Below the pieces are notes generated by a model that searched no databases, was not told the origin of the DNA, and was given only the letters and a program-made list of their open reading frames with translations. This document shows positions 1 to 7,416 of a DNA stretch of 10,306 nt, one piece after another. The stretch's first letter is position 1. Each line of letters begins with the position of its first letter. Made by a program: the position numbers and the translations under genes. The stretch is from an uncultured Eubacteriales bacterium (lineage in GTDB: Bacteria; Bacillota; Clostridia; Monoglobales; Monoglobaceae), in assembly GCA_900552305.1 (NCBI GenBank), contig URZD01000068.1, positions 1-10,306 on the forward strand, in the 5' to 3' direction.

Positions 1-165
1 CACAATTTTCACGCTGCCGCCCATATTCAAAATTTCTGCCGCTCCGCACGGCTGCCCGCAAAGTCTTAGCCTTATTACAAATCCGCCGTCAGGATAACCG
101 AAACCGGATATATCCTTAAAATTTACCTTTTCAAAATCATACGCTTCTATATATTGTTTAATCAT
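1..165 (-). CDS. Unrecognised protein, N-terminal 55 residues (runs off left edge)
   Basis: Reading leftward from an ATG at 165, the frame stays open for 55 codons to the window edge, so only the N-terminus is present. A ribosome binding site (AAGGAG, about 174-180) precedes the ATG, and a promoter-like extended -10 lies just upstream. The protein begins MIKQYIEAYDFEKVNF and has no signal peptide or membrane segment in the visible part, so it is probably cytoplasmic. After a charged start it has alternating hydrophobic residues (for example GGFVIRLRL near residues 28-36) that look like beta strands. I do not recognise the family. Being next to a sugar importer and sensor, it could be a carbohydrate enzyme, but that is only context. 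It is co-directional with the two-component operon upstream of it, and no terminator is visible between them. Confidence 0.6.
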   Translation of the reverse strand, partial: MIKQYIEAYDFEKVNFKDISGFGYPDGGFVIRLRLCGQPCGAAEILNMGGSVKIV

Positions 166-187
166 CTTCCCGTTCTCCTTTTTGTTA

Positions 188-196
188 ATTATAGCA
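188..196 (-). promoter_or_regulatory. Extended -10 promoter of the left-edge gene
   Basis: On the minus strand this reads TGCTATAAT: a perfect -10 hexamer (188-193) with the upstream TG of an extended -10 element (195-196). No good -35 hexamer lies 17 bp upstream, where the sequence reads AAGTAA. That is typical of promoters that rely on an extended -10 or on an activator. The predicted transcription start is about 181, giving a very short leader before the ribosome binding site. Confidence 0.55.
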
Positions 197-214
197 TATT
201 CCGTTTAGTTTTAC

Positions 215-255
215 TTGTAATTTTGTTTACAGTTGTGTTGTAATTTTATTCACAG
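215..255. repeat. Imperfect direct repeat, 2 x 18 bp, 23-bp period (operator candidate)
   Basis: Plus-strand TTGTAATTTTGTTTACAG at 215-232 recurs as TTGTAATTTTATTCACAG at 238-255, with 16 of 18 positions identical and a start-to-start distance of 23 bp. The pair lies at roughly -35 to -75 relative to the predicted start of the left-edge gene, where its -35 box should be. Tandem sites about two helical turns apart at an activator-dependent promoter are typical of AraC-family regulators. The sequence differs from the repeat at 3753-3791, so a different regulator may bind here. The rest of the 166-326 gap shows no gene and no terminator-like hairpin. Confidence 0.55.
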
Positions 256-326
256 CAATCCCGGACGGTAATGTTGCAAAATCCGTACCATCTGAATAGT
301 TTTCATAGCCTGATTTGAAATTGCGC

Positions 327-1889
327 TTATATGCCCTTTCTGTATTCCGACGGTGTCACTCCCGTTTTTGCGCTGAATGCAGTACTGAAGTGCGGAATAC
401 TGGTATACCCCACCTGTTCGGCAATGTCGCCGATGCTTGCGTCGGTATCGGTCAGAAGCCGCTTTGCCGCCTCAATCCGTTCGTTCACCAGATAGCTTTT
501 TATTGTAATTCCCGTCTTTTTGGAAAATATCTTGCTGATATAGTTCGGCGAGTATGAAAAATGGTCGGAAATAGAGCTGAGCGTTACATTCGGGTTTTCG
601 GCAATATAGTTCTTGATTTCCTGTATAAGGTCGGCGCCTTTCTGTTCATGACAAAACGCGATTGACGAGCAGGTTACGTCAATTATATCTGTAGAAAATT
701 TTTCCAATGCGTCTATTGAATCGTAGCGGCGGATAACGTCCCATATATTCGTTTTCTTAAAAACAAGGTTTGGGTCCTGTCCGCACTGCATCATACAAAT
801 CGAAAGATGCACAATGATTTCGTGACATATCCGCTGCACCGTCTCAATCGGCTCTGTGTTTTTGCGAAATACCCCAAAAAGCGTTTTCAGCATATCCATG
901 GCGTTTTCGGCTGCGTTAGCCTTCACATAGCCGTCAAATTCCTTATACGAAAAAAGCGAATAATCTGCAAGGGTTTCCGAGCGTTCAAGGTCGGAGATGC
1001 AGATTGAACAGTTGCCGCCGAGGTAAAAGCTGTAGTTGATTGCGGTAAGCGCGCCGCGGTAGGAAAGTTCGCAGCCGGACAGCTCGCGGACGGGATTTCC
1101 GATTCCGATAACCCATTTATCCGAGTAATTGGAGCCGAGGTATTTTTCCGCAGCCGCGGTATATTCAAGAACCTTGTCGGTTGCGGTCCGCGGCTCCGTT
1201 TTTGACTCCGACAAAAAGAAAAATACGAGCTTTGTCATATTGAAGAACGGCAGAAACTCGGCGTTGAAACGCGAAAAAATGCTTATAAGATGCTTGAATA
1301 TACGGAAATTCTCCTTAAAAAACTCCTTTTTCTCACGTTTATCAAGCGAGATAACCGCCGCGGTGCATATAAAGTCCGTGCGTACGGGTCTGAAAATATT
1401 ATACAAATCGTTGTCCGCTGTCTTATCCGAAACGGTGTTCAGAAAGTAGTTAAGAAGAAAATACTTGCTTGTTTCAAGCTGCTGAGCTGTCTGTTCGTTG
1501 AACAGATTCTTTTCCGTTTCCTCGCGGATAGACTTGGCGGCAGCTTTGACTGCATCTGTTACCTCATTATCAAGAAAAGGCTTTAGAATATATGCGCAAA
1601 CTCCGCTTGATATTGCGGATTGTGCGTAATCAAAGCGGTTGTAAGCGGTGAGAATAATAAAGCGGCTTTCCGGCAGAATAACCGAGAGCCGTTCGGCAAG
1701 CTCCAGACCGCTTATTTTGGGCATCTGTATATCCGACAGAATTATATCGGCTTTTTCGGACAGAGCAAGGCTGTATGCCGTTTCTCCGTCTTTGGCGCAA
1801 ATAACCGAGTCGATTCCGACCGATTCCCAGTCGAGCGAACGGAGCGCGTCAAGACACATTGTTTCATCCTCTGCAATCAAGAGCTTCAT
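327..1889 (-). CDS. YesN-like response regulator with AraC-type DNA-binding domain
   Basis: This 520-residue cytoplasmic response regulator is the likely transcription activator of the neighbouring sugar-uptake operon. Residues 1-120 form a receiver domain: the acidic pocket is in IAEDE (D8 or E9), the phospho-acceptor is D53 in ILSDIQMPK, and T81 and K103 (ILKPF) complete the switch. Residues about 125-415 are a long middle region without a motif I can name, as is usual for YesN-type regulators. Residues 420-520 are a double helix-turn-helix AraC domain: the first has LSSISDHFSYSPNYISKIF, the second IGDIAEQVGYTSIPHFSTAF, and it ends at TPSEYRKGI. The start ATG overlaps the kinase stop codon as ATGA, with AAAGGGG upstream, so translation is probably coupled. 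The 21-bp-spaced direct repeats at 3753-3791 are its most plausible target. Confidence 0.93.
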   Translation of the reverse strand: MKLLIAEDETMCLDALRSLDWESVGIDSVICAKDGETAYSLALSEKADIILSDIQMPKISGLELAERLSVILPESRFIILTAYNRFDYAQSAISSGVCAYILKPFLDNEVTDAVKAAAKSIREETEKNLFNEQTAQQLETSKYFLLNYFLNTVSDKTADNDLYNIFRPVRTDFICTAAVISLDKREKKEFFKENFRIFKHLISIFSRFNAEFLPFFNMTKLVFFFLSESKTEPRTATDKVLEYTAAAEKYLGSNYSDKWVIGIGNPVRELSGCELSYRGALTAINYSFYLGGNCSICISDLERSETLADYSLFSYKEFDGYVKANAAENAMDMLKTLFGVFRKNTEPIETVQRICHEIIVHLSICMMQCGQDPNLVFKKTNIWDVIRRYDSIDALEKFSTDIIDVTCSSIAFCHEQKGADLIQEIKNYIAENPNVTLSSISDHFSYSPNYISKIFSKKTGITIKSYLVNERIEAAKRLLTDTDASIGDIAEQVGYTSIPHFSTAFSAKTGVTPSEYRKGI

Positions 1890-3649
1890 TGTTCATTCCC
1901 CTTTGTCATTGATTTTATCCTTACAACCGCGGTAAGACCCTGCGGAATATTTTTTTCGTAGCTAAGTCCGTATTCTTCCCCAAAATAGAGTTTTATTCGC
2001 TGATTTATGTTGTGAATACCGTATTTTTCAATCGGCTCGTTTAAGTCAAATTCCTGTCTGACAAAACGATTAAGCTCGTCAATATCAACGCGCCTTTTTC
2101 CGTTGTCGCTCACGCGGATAACAATATCCGTCCCGTTTTGTTTTATCGAAAGGGTTATGATTCCCGCCTTATCGGTATCGGCGAACGCGTGGGTCAGGCA
2201 GTTTTCCACAAGCGGCTGGATTGTCAGCTTGCATATCAGATTGTTCATAATAGCTTTGTCGATATCGGTATGAAATTCAAAACTGTTGTCATAGCGTATT
2301 TTCTGAATGTATATGTAGCTGTTTATGTGCTGCAGCTCCTGCTCGATTGTGATGACCTCGGCGCCGTTGCTGAGCGAAACCATAAAGAAGCGCGAAAGCG
2401 CAACAATCATTTGCCGAATGTCGTCCGCCCGGTACTTTTTGGCAAGGAGCGAAATCGAATTGAGCGTATTATAAAGGAAATGCGGCGTTATCTGCGCCTG
2501 CAGCGCCTTTAACTCGGCGCGCTTGCGTACCGACATCTCATTTTTTATATCCCCTATCAGCTTTTTGATTCTTAGGTGAAGATTGTTAAAATGCAGCTGC
2601 AATATACCGATTTCGTCATTTGAGGTTATATCGATAATATCTTCGGAATCCGGGTCGTAGCGTTTGAGTATGTTTGCGAGCGCGGACAGCGGCTTTGTAA
2701 TCGAATGTGCGACAAACCAGACAAACACAAACGACACAAGAATTAAAAGCAGACCCGTGATGATGATTGATGGAAACAGGCGGTTGCTTTGGAACTCCGC
2801 AACCCTTGCCGCGCTGACCAAAAAGATTCCCGTATCGCTTATGGGATGCGAGGATATAATATATGCGTCGCCGTTCAGCCTTATGCTGCGCGTTTCGGTT
2901 GATGAGGTTTTCAGCATATCGTTAAAAAGAGTGTTGTTGTTTGCGAGGGATATACCGAGCTGCGATTTACTGTAATCAATAATGTTGTTCTCGGAGCAGA
3001 GAAATATTTTGCCTGTGTCCATAATTGAAATATTCTCTATCACACCCGTGAAATCGTGAATGTCAATATACGCCTTTAAAACGGCGGTTGGCGTGCCGTT
3101 TGTAACATCGGTCAGCACCTTTGACGCAACGATAAAGCTGTTGCTTTCGTCAAGGGTGTTGCGCACCGACCAGTTGACGGAATTTCCCGCGGCGAGCGCC
3201 TTTTTAAACCACGGGTCGTTTTGCAGACGGTCGGAGGAGAACACGGTTCCCGGCGCACCGTATTGCGGATATTCGCTGTGGTTTAAGACGTACAGCTCTA
3301 TATTTGAAATGTTATCGTGGAACTTGTCAATATTAAGAAGTATGTTCTCAAGCCTGCTTACATCCTTCTGTATCGAGCCGGAGCCGTACCCGCACAGTAT
3401 GTCGGAAACCTCTTTGTCGGTCTGAAATGACATCATATAAGAATTAACGGTATAGATTTTTGTATTTAACGCCTGGAGCGATATTAAAACGGTTTGCTCG
3501 GCGTTCTTTTCCGCAAGCCGTGATATGAGCTTTTCGGAGTTAAGAGTCAGCACAGCCGAAAAAAGCAGTATGGTAAATATTACAATAACCGCATAAGCAA
3601 TAATCATTTTCAGTTTTATAGACAGAAAATGCCTGTTCGGTGATTTCAT
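1886..3649 (-). CDS. YesM-like membrane sensor histidine kinase
   Basis: This 587-residue sensor kinase is the partner of the response regulator that overlaps its stop codon. Membrane segments at about 15-36 and 293-315 flank an extracytoplasmic sensing region (about 37-290) with the look of a Cache-type domain. HAMP follows at about 315-366. The kinase core is of the His_kinase/LytS-YesM class: H390 in QAQITPHFLYNTLNSI is the predicted phospho-acceptor. The ATP-binding domain has the N box ENCLTHAF (482-489), a DNG motif (515-517) and GIHNINQRIKLYFG (544-557). The start is set at the ATG at 3649 because GAGGT sits six bases upstream and the first membrane segment then falls at the usual distance. 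The frame stays open upstream to 4042, but that stretch crosses the divergent promoters and the next gene. Ligand unknown; a saccharide is inferred from context. Confidence 0.92.
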   Translation of the reverse strand: MKSPNRHFLSIKLKMIIAYAVIVIFTILLFSAVLTLNSEKLISRLAEKNAEQTVLISLQALNTKIYTVNSYMMSFQTDKEVSDILCGYGSGSIQKDVSRLENILLNIDKFHDNISNIELYVLNHSEYPQYGAPGTVFSSDRLQNDPWFKKALAAGNSVNWSVRNTLDESNSFIVASKVLTDVTNGTPTAVLKAYIDIHDFTGVIENISIMDTGKIFLCSENNIIDYSKSQLGISLANNNTLFNDMLKTSSTETRSIRLNGDAYIISSHPISDTGIFLVSAARVAEFQSNRLFPSIIITGLLLILVSFVFVWFVAHSITKPLSALANILKRYDPDSEDIIDITSNDEIGILQLHFNNLHLRIKKLIGDIKNEMSVRKRAELKALQAQITPHFLYNTLNSISLLAKKYRADDIRQMIVALSRFFMVSLSNGAEVITIEQELQHINSYIYIQKIRYDNSFEFHTDIDKAIMNNLICKLTIQPLVENCLTHAFADTDKAGIITLSIKQNGTDIVIRVSDNGKRRVDIDELNRFVRQEFDLNEPIEKYGIHNINQRIKLYFGEEYGLSYEKNIPQGLTAVVRIKSMTKGNEQ

Positions 3650-3689
3650 ATGACCTCGGCTCCCGTTTAAAAATTTTAACCGCAAATAC

Positions 3690-3718
3690 ACTATAGCACG
3701 ATAAATAAAAAAAGACAA
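3690..3718 (-). promoter_or_regulatory. Promoter of the kinase/regulator operon
   Basis: On the minus strand, TTGTCT (3713-3718, 4 of 6 matches to the -35 consensus) is followed after exactly 17 bp by TATAGT (3690-3695, 5 of 6 matches to the -10 consensus). Transcription would begin near 3683, about 35 bases before the kinase ATG. It is a credible sigma-A promoter. The direct repeats at 3753-3791 lie about 70-110 bases upstream of it, so autoregulation is possible but not shown. Confidence 0.55.
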
Positions 3719-3752
3719 GTACATTTTCGGTTTTGGAAAACAAATCAAAAAA

Positions 3753-3791
3753 AGAGGATAAGTTTTCGAAAGTAGAGGATAAGTTTTCGAA
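3753..3791. repeat. Perfect 18-bp direct repeat, 21-bp period: likely operator of the response regulator
   Basis: AGAGGATAAGTTTTCGAA occurs at 3753-3770 and again, identical, at 3774-3791, with three bases between copies. The 21-bp period is two helical turns, so both copies face the same side of the DNA. The downstream copy directly abuts the -35 position of the rightward promoter. This is the arrangement expected for an AraC-family activator bound as a tandem dimer, and an AraC-type response regulator is encoded next door. The repeat is seen directly; the identity of the binding protein is inferred. Confidence 0.75.
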
Positions 3792-3820
3792 TTGCACAAA
3801 AACTTCGTTTGATATAAAAT
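3792..3820 (+). promoter_or_regulatory. Promoter of the importer/GH10 operon
   Basis: TTGCAC (3792-3797) and TAAAAT (3815-3820) are separated by 17 bp, with an overlapping alternative -10 TATAAA at 3813-3818. The -35 hexamer is weak (3 of 6 matches) and starts immediately after the downstream copy of the 18-bp repeat. Both points fit a promoter that needs an activator. Transcription would start near 3827, about 40 bases before the first gene. Confidence 0.5.
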
Positions 3821-3847
3821 ATTTACTGTGGAAAGATAACAACGATT

Positions 3848-3856
3848 GGGAGGTGG
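3848..3856 (+). promoter_or_regulatory. Ribosome binding site that fixes the start of the first binding protein
   Basis: GGGAGGTGG is a near-perfect anti-16S match, ten bases before the ATG at 3867. It lies inside the reading frame that a TTG at 3846 would open, which argues against TTG as the start. Confidence 0.7.
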
Positions 3857-3866
3857 ACGACAGCTG

Positions 3867-5003
3867 ATGAAAAGAGTTTTAACTGCGGTTATATGTGCCG
3901 CGCTTGCTGTTGTTCCGACGGGCTGTGGCAGAAAGAGCGCCGAAAAGCCCGAGGAAAAACAGGAGATTGTTGTGGTTTGCAGCAGCGATATAAACGATAC
4001 ATTAAAAGATATTATGCGAAAATTCACAAATTCAAGCAGCAAGACAAGGGTAAGGCTTGTAGAGCTTTCAAATGAGAGCGCCGATGTTTACTGGAAAACG
4101 GCGTCTATGCTTGAAGATGAAAAATACGATATTGACGCGATGATATGCGAGGACGTATGGGTGCAGGGGTTTATTAAGGACGGCTATCTGGGGCGGCTTT
4201 GCCCGGAGAGTGAATTCCCGTCAGAGATATTCCCGAAGGGGATTGAGCCGTTTGTCGGCAACGGCGGGAGCGTATACTGGTATCCGCTGATTCTGGATAC
4301 CGGAGTTATGTATTATCGGAGCGACAAAACGGGGCCTGCCGCGTCGGTAGATTTGATTAAAAGAGGTCTGCCGTATGCCGTGCAGGGGACGGACGGCGAA
4401 GAAATGCTCTGCTGCGCTTTGGAATATATAAATTTTGCGGATTCGGCAGAGGACGGACTGCGGCTTTACAAAGAAAACCTTGACGGCTCGGTAGGCTCGG
4501 ACGGTGAGGACTATATAACGGAGTTTACCTCGGGTAATGCAATGTATATGCGGGCATGGGCGAGCGATTATGACAAAATAGAGAGCCGCCTGTCGGTACC
4601 GGGCGCAAGACTTGACGCAAAGCTCCTGACGGATGACGGCGGAGAGTATTCGGTTGCAAGGGCGTACGGCTATTCGATAAATGCGAACACCGACAAAAAG
4701 GACAGTTGCACAGAGCTTTTGGAATATCTGAAATCGGATGACGTTCAGCTTGATATATTAAGAGGGAAAAGGACGCTGCCCATAAGGCGTGACGATTACA
4801 AAAATCCGTTGATACTGGATTTCAGCAGCTATAACGCAGCGGCGGAGAAGGATTTTGATAGTCATGTTTTCAGACCGGTACGCACGGATTATGCGTATTT
4901 GTCAAGGGAAGTACGGCATACACTTGCAAAGTATCTTAAGGGCGAGGAGACGCTTGAGAAAGCAGCGGCGGTTATGGAGGAATTGGTAAATAATATAAAA
5001 TAA
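3867..5003 (+). CDS. Extracellular solute-binding lipoprotein, family 1 (sugar)
   Basis: This is a 378-residue membrane-anchored binding protein of the CUT1 sugar-transporter class. The signal peptide (MKRVLTAVICAALAVV) ends in a lipobox-like PTGC with C20 as the lipidated residue; the Pro at -3 is unusual. Typical SBP_bac_1 segments follow: FIKDGYLGRL (102-111), YWYPLILDTGVMYYRSD (137-153), FTSGNAMYMRAWASDY (220-235), and a C-terminal stretch from RPVRTDYAYLSREV (336-349) to LAKYLKGEETLEKAA (353-367) as in maltose/trehalose-type binding proteins. It heads the rightward operon, 17 bases before the GH10 gene and divergent from the kinase. A second, larger binding protein lies beside the permeases (8344-9825), so this one may bind a different ligand, serve the same permeases, or present ligand to the kinase. 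The ligand cannot be read from the sequence. Confidence 0.85.
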   Translation: MKRVLTAVICAALAVVPTGCGRKSAEKPEEKQEIVVVCSSDINDTLKDIMRKFTNSSSKTRVRLVELSNESADVYWKTASMLEDEKYDIDAMICEDVWVQGFIKDGYLGRLCPESEFPSEIFPKGIEPFVGNGGSVYWYPLILDTGVMYYRSDKTGPAASVDLIKRGLPYAVQGTDGEEMLCCALEYINFADSAEDGLRLYKENLDGSVGSDGEDYITEFTSGNAMYMRAWASDYDKIESRLSVPGARLDAKLLTDDGGEYSVARAYGYSINANTDKKDSCTELLEYLKSDDVQLDILRGKRTLPIRRDDYKNPLILDFSSYNAAAEKDFDSHVFRPVRTDYAYLSREVRHTLAKYLKGEETLEKAAAVMEELVNNIK

Positions 5004-5020
5004 TATAAGGGGCGGACAGA

Positions 5021-6367
5021 ATGAAAAGCATAGCAGAAATGGAAAAGCTAATAGAAAACTTTGATAAATTCTCATATTATCTCAATGATAAGCTGGAAAG
5101 GGATATTGAGGAAAACAGAAAGGGTCGGTTTGTAATAAGGATAAGAAACAAGGACGGAAGCGTTCCCGCCGATGCAACGGTAACGGTAAAACAGCTTACG
5201 CATGAGTTTAAATTCGGATCGTCGCTTTTTTACCTTGACCAATTCGGGGATGACGAAAGACGGCAAATGTACCGTGAAAGATTTTCGGAGCTTTTTAATT
5301 ATGCCGTTGCGCCTCTTTATTGGGACACTTTGGAGCCGGAGGAAGGCAAGCCGCGTTTTGATGAGAAAACGTCCCCGCATATTGACAGACGGCCGCCGCT
5401 TGATACGATAATGAAATTCTGCCGTGAAAATGATATAAAGGTTAAGGGACATTGCCTTGTTTATAATTCGTTTCAGCCTGATTGGATTTCCGACAGCAAT
5501 CGCGAGTTGAAAATGCAGATTGAGCGGCGCATAAAAGCGCTTGCGGAGCGTTATCCGAATGATTTTACCGATATGGACGTTGTAAACGAGATGTTTGCCA
5601 TATACAAAAATTGCTACAAGGGGAATGCGTCAAGAAACCTTCAGATTACGGACGATACCGGTTATGAAAAATGGAGCTTTGAGACAACAAAGAAGTATTT
5701 TCCGTATGCAAAGAGGTTTTGGATTGAAGGCGTAGACCAAACATTTGGCAGAGAGTACCACGGTACACGCAGCTTTTATTATATGATGATAGAAAAGCTG
5801 CTGCGCGAGAATGTGGAGGTACAGGCTCTTGGAATGCAGTATCATATGTACTATGATTACGACATACATGAAAAAATATGCAACCCGCTGAGAATGCTTG
5901 ATGTGTTTGACTGCTACGGCAAATTGGGATTGCCTGTTCAGATTTCGGAGGTATCGATTCCGTCGTATTCGGCAAGTGAGTATGAATGTGAATTACAAGC
6001 CGAGCTGACAAAAAGGTTATATAAGCTGTGGTTCGGAAGAAAGGAAAATGAAGCTATAGTCTGGTGGAATTTGGCTGACGGTACGGCGTATTATACGGAG
6101 AATGCTTATTCCGCAGGGCTTTTGGATAACAGCTGCGAAAAGAAACCGGCTTACCGTGAGCTTGAAAGGCTAATCAATCACGAATGGAAAACCGAATTTG
6201 AAACGCAGCTCATACCGGAGCTTAGATTTTCTGGCTTTTACGGAAATTATGAAATAACTGTAATTGCTGACGGAAGAAAAAGTGTACATAACATAAGGCT
6301 CGGCAAGGATAATACCGGCTATGACAATCGCCTTTGCGATTTCAGAGGTACGGATATTATACTGTAA
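5021..6367 (+). CDS. Divergent GH10-family glycoside hydrolase, predicted cytoplasmic (endo-xylanase family)
   Basis: This 448-residue retaining glycosidase has no signal peptide or membrane segment, so it should act inside the cell on imported oligosaccharides. The start follows AAGGGG at 5007-5012. A short beta-rich N-terminal part (about 36-70, ending FKFGSSLF) precedes the GH10 barrel. The predicted acid/base is E190 (MDVVNE) and the nucleophile E310 (VQISE). H144 (KGHCLVY) and Q273/H275 (GMQYHMY) match conserved active-site residues, and LEPEEG (105-110) matches the family. Several normally conserved positions differ: the usual ENxMKW reads VAPLYW (96-101), the usual Trp-His after GHxLV is Y148-N149, and the Trp ending WGVxDxxSW is Y357. 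A C-terminal tail (about 390-448) with beta-strand character follows the barrel. Family membership is firm; xylan as substrate is not. Confidence 0.87.
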   Translation: MKSIAEMEKLIENFDKFSYYLNDKLERDIEENRKGRFVIRIRNKDGSVPADATVTVKQLTHEFKFGSSLFYLDQFGDDERRQMYRERFSELFNYAVAPLYWDTLEPEEGKPRFDEKTSPHIDRRPPLDTIMKFCRENDIKVKGHCLVYNSFQPDWISDSNRELKMQIERRIKALAERYPNDFTDMDVVNEMFAIYKNCYKGNASRNLQITDDTGYEKWSFETTKKYFPYAKRFWIEGVDQTFGREYHGTRSFYYMMIEKLLRENVEVQALGMQYHMYYDYDIHEKICNPLRMLDVFDCYGKLGLPVQISEVSIPSYSASEYECELQAELTKRLYKLWFGRKENEAIVWWNLADGTAYYTENAYSAGLLDNSCEKKPAYRELERLINHEWKTEFETQLIPELRFSGFYGNYEITVIADGRKSVHNIRLGKDNTGYDNRLCDFRGTDIIL

Positions 6368-6420
6368 CGGCGAGTGCCGGTTTCGGCTAAAATAAGCAGA
6401 ATAAAAAGGAGAATAAGGTA

Positions 6421-7398
6421 ATGACAACGACGTTGGAAAGAACGGTAAAAAAGAAGAAAAAGTACAGCGGGGTGAAGGACTTTTTTATAAAAAACAGGTC
6501 GCAGATACCGCTGCTCGGAATGTCGCTTCCGGCGATAATTCTGGTGTTTATGTTTAATTACATTCCCATGTTCGGTATAATACTGGCATTCAAGGATTTT
6601 AACGTAAGGGACGGAATATGGGCAAGTCCGTGGTGCGGATTTAACAACTTTTCGTATCTGTTCAAATCGAACGACGCGTTTATAATGCTAAGGAACACGC
6701 TTGGGTATAATCTTTTGTTTCTTGCGGTGGGTCTGTGCCTAAACCTTACTCTTGCGATATTTATAAGCCTGCTGCGCGGCAGGTGGGGCAAGAAAATTTA
6801 CCAGACAATATTTATTATGCCGTACTTTTTGTCAATGGTAATTGTCAGCTATCTCGTTCTTGCGTTCCTTAACATGGAGAACGGTTTTCTTAACAGAACC
6901 ATACTTCCCGTGCTCGGAATCGAACCGATAAACTGGTACGTGACAAAGGCTCCGTGGCCGTTTATACTGCCGATAGTGAACTTTTGGAAGTGGACGGGTT
7001 ACAGCTCGATTATCTATGTTGCGGCGATTGCGGGAATCGACACCCAGCTTTATGAGGCGGCAGCAATAGACGGCGCAACGCTGACAAAGCAGATACGGTA
7101 CGTGACGCTGCCTTCGCTCAGGACGCTTATTTGTATAAGTCTGATTACACAGGTCGGACAGCTCCTCGGCGGTGACTTTGGACTGTTTTACCAGGTACCG
7201 ATGAACTCGGGAGCGATAAAGGACGTGACAACCACAATACCGGTTTACATATTTAAGAATTTGACTTCGGGTTCGGTAGACACACTGGGACTTGCGTCGT
7301 CAACCTCGCTGCTTAACTCAATTGTAAGCTGTATTCTTGTGGTGACGACAAACGCGGTTGTGGACAGGATAAGCCACGGCGAAAATTCACTGTTTTAA
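6421..7398 (+). CDS. LplB/YteP-like CUT1 ABC sugar permease
   Basis: This is one of two integral membrane subunits of an oligosaccharide importer, 325 residues long, usual for LplB-type permeases. After a basic cytoplasmic N-terminus (TVKKKKKYSG) there are about six membrane segments, near 32-55, 93-117, 127-150, 178-203, 233-250 and 295-313. The ATPase-docking EAA loop is YEAAAIDGATLTKQI (211-225), ending in TLPSL. The ribosome binding site AAAAGGAGAA at about 6404-6413 fits the ATG at 6421. The gene is 53 bases after GH10 and 18 bases before the second permease. No ATPase is encoded in the window, so it probably uses a shared MsmX/MsmK-type ATPase, as related CUT1 systems do. Confidence 0.93.
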   Translation: MTTTLERTVKKKKKYSGVKDFFIKNRSQIPLLGMSLPAIILVFMFNYIPMFGIILAFKDFNVRDGIWASPWCGFNNFSYLFKSNDAFIMLRNTLGYNLLFLAVGLCLNLTLAIFISLLRGRWGKKIYQTIFIMPYFLSMVIVSYLVLAFLNMENGFLNRTILPVLGIEPINWYVTKAPWPFILPIVNFWKWTGYSSIIYVAAIAGIDTQLYEAAAIDGATLTKQIRYVTLPSLRTLICISLITQVGQLLGGDFGLFYQVPMNSGAIKDVTTTIPVYIFKNLTSGSVDTLGLASSTSLLNSIVSCILVVTTNAVVDRISHGENSLF

Positions 7399-7416
7399 GG
7401 GGAGGACAGATATATC

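Noticed and set aside
256..326. Terminator after the response regulator
   Set aside because: No stable hairpin with a T-run is visible on the minus strand, so read-through into the left-edge gene cannot be excluded.
3722..3741. Inverted repeat TTTTC...GAAAA or a third copy of the operator
   Set aside because: The arms are five A/T-rich bases and similarity to the 18-bp repeat is limited to TTTTCG, so chance is a sufficient explanation.
3827..3842. Catabolite-repression (cre-like) site in TGTGGAAAGATAACAA
   Set aside because: It lacks the central CG and several other consensus positions.
3650..4042. N-terminal extension of the kinase frame by 131 residues
   Set aside because: It crosses the divergent promoters and the start of the rightward gene, lacks a ribosome binding site, and would put an odd low-complexity tail before the first membrane segment. 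The ATG at 3649 has a good site.
6376..6387. Hairpin GCCG-GTTT-CGGC between GH10 and the first permease
   Set aside because: The stem is only four base pairs and no T-run follows, so it is not a terminator. It could at most affect RNA processing.
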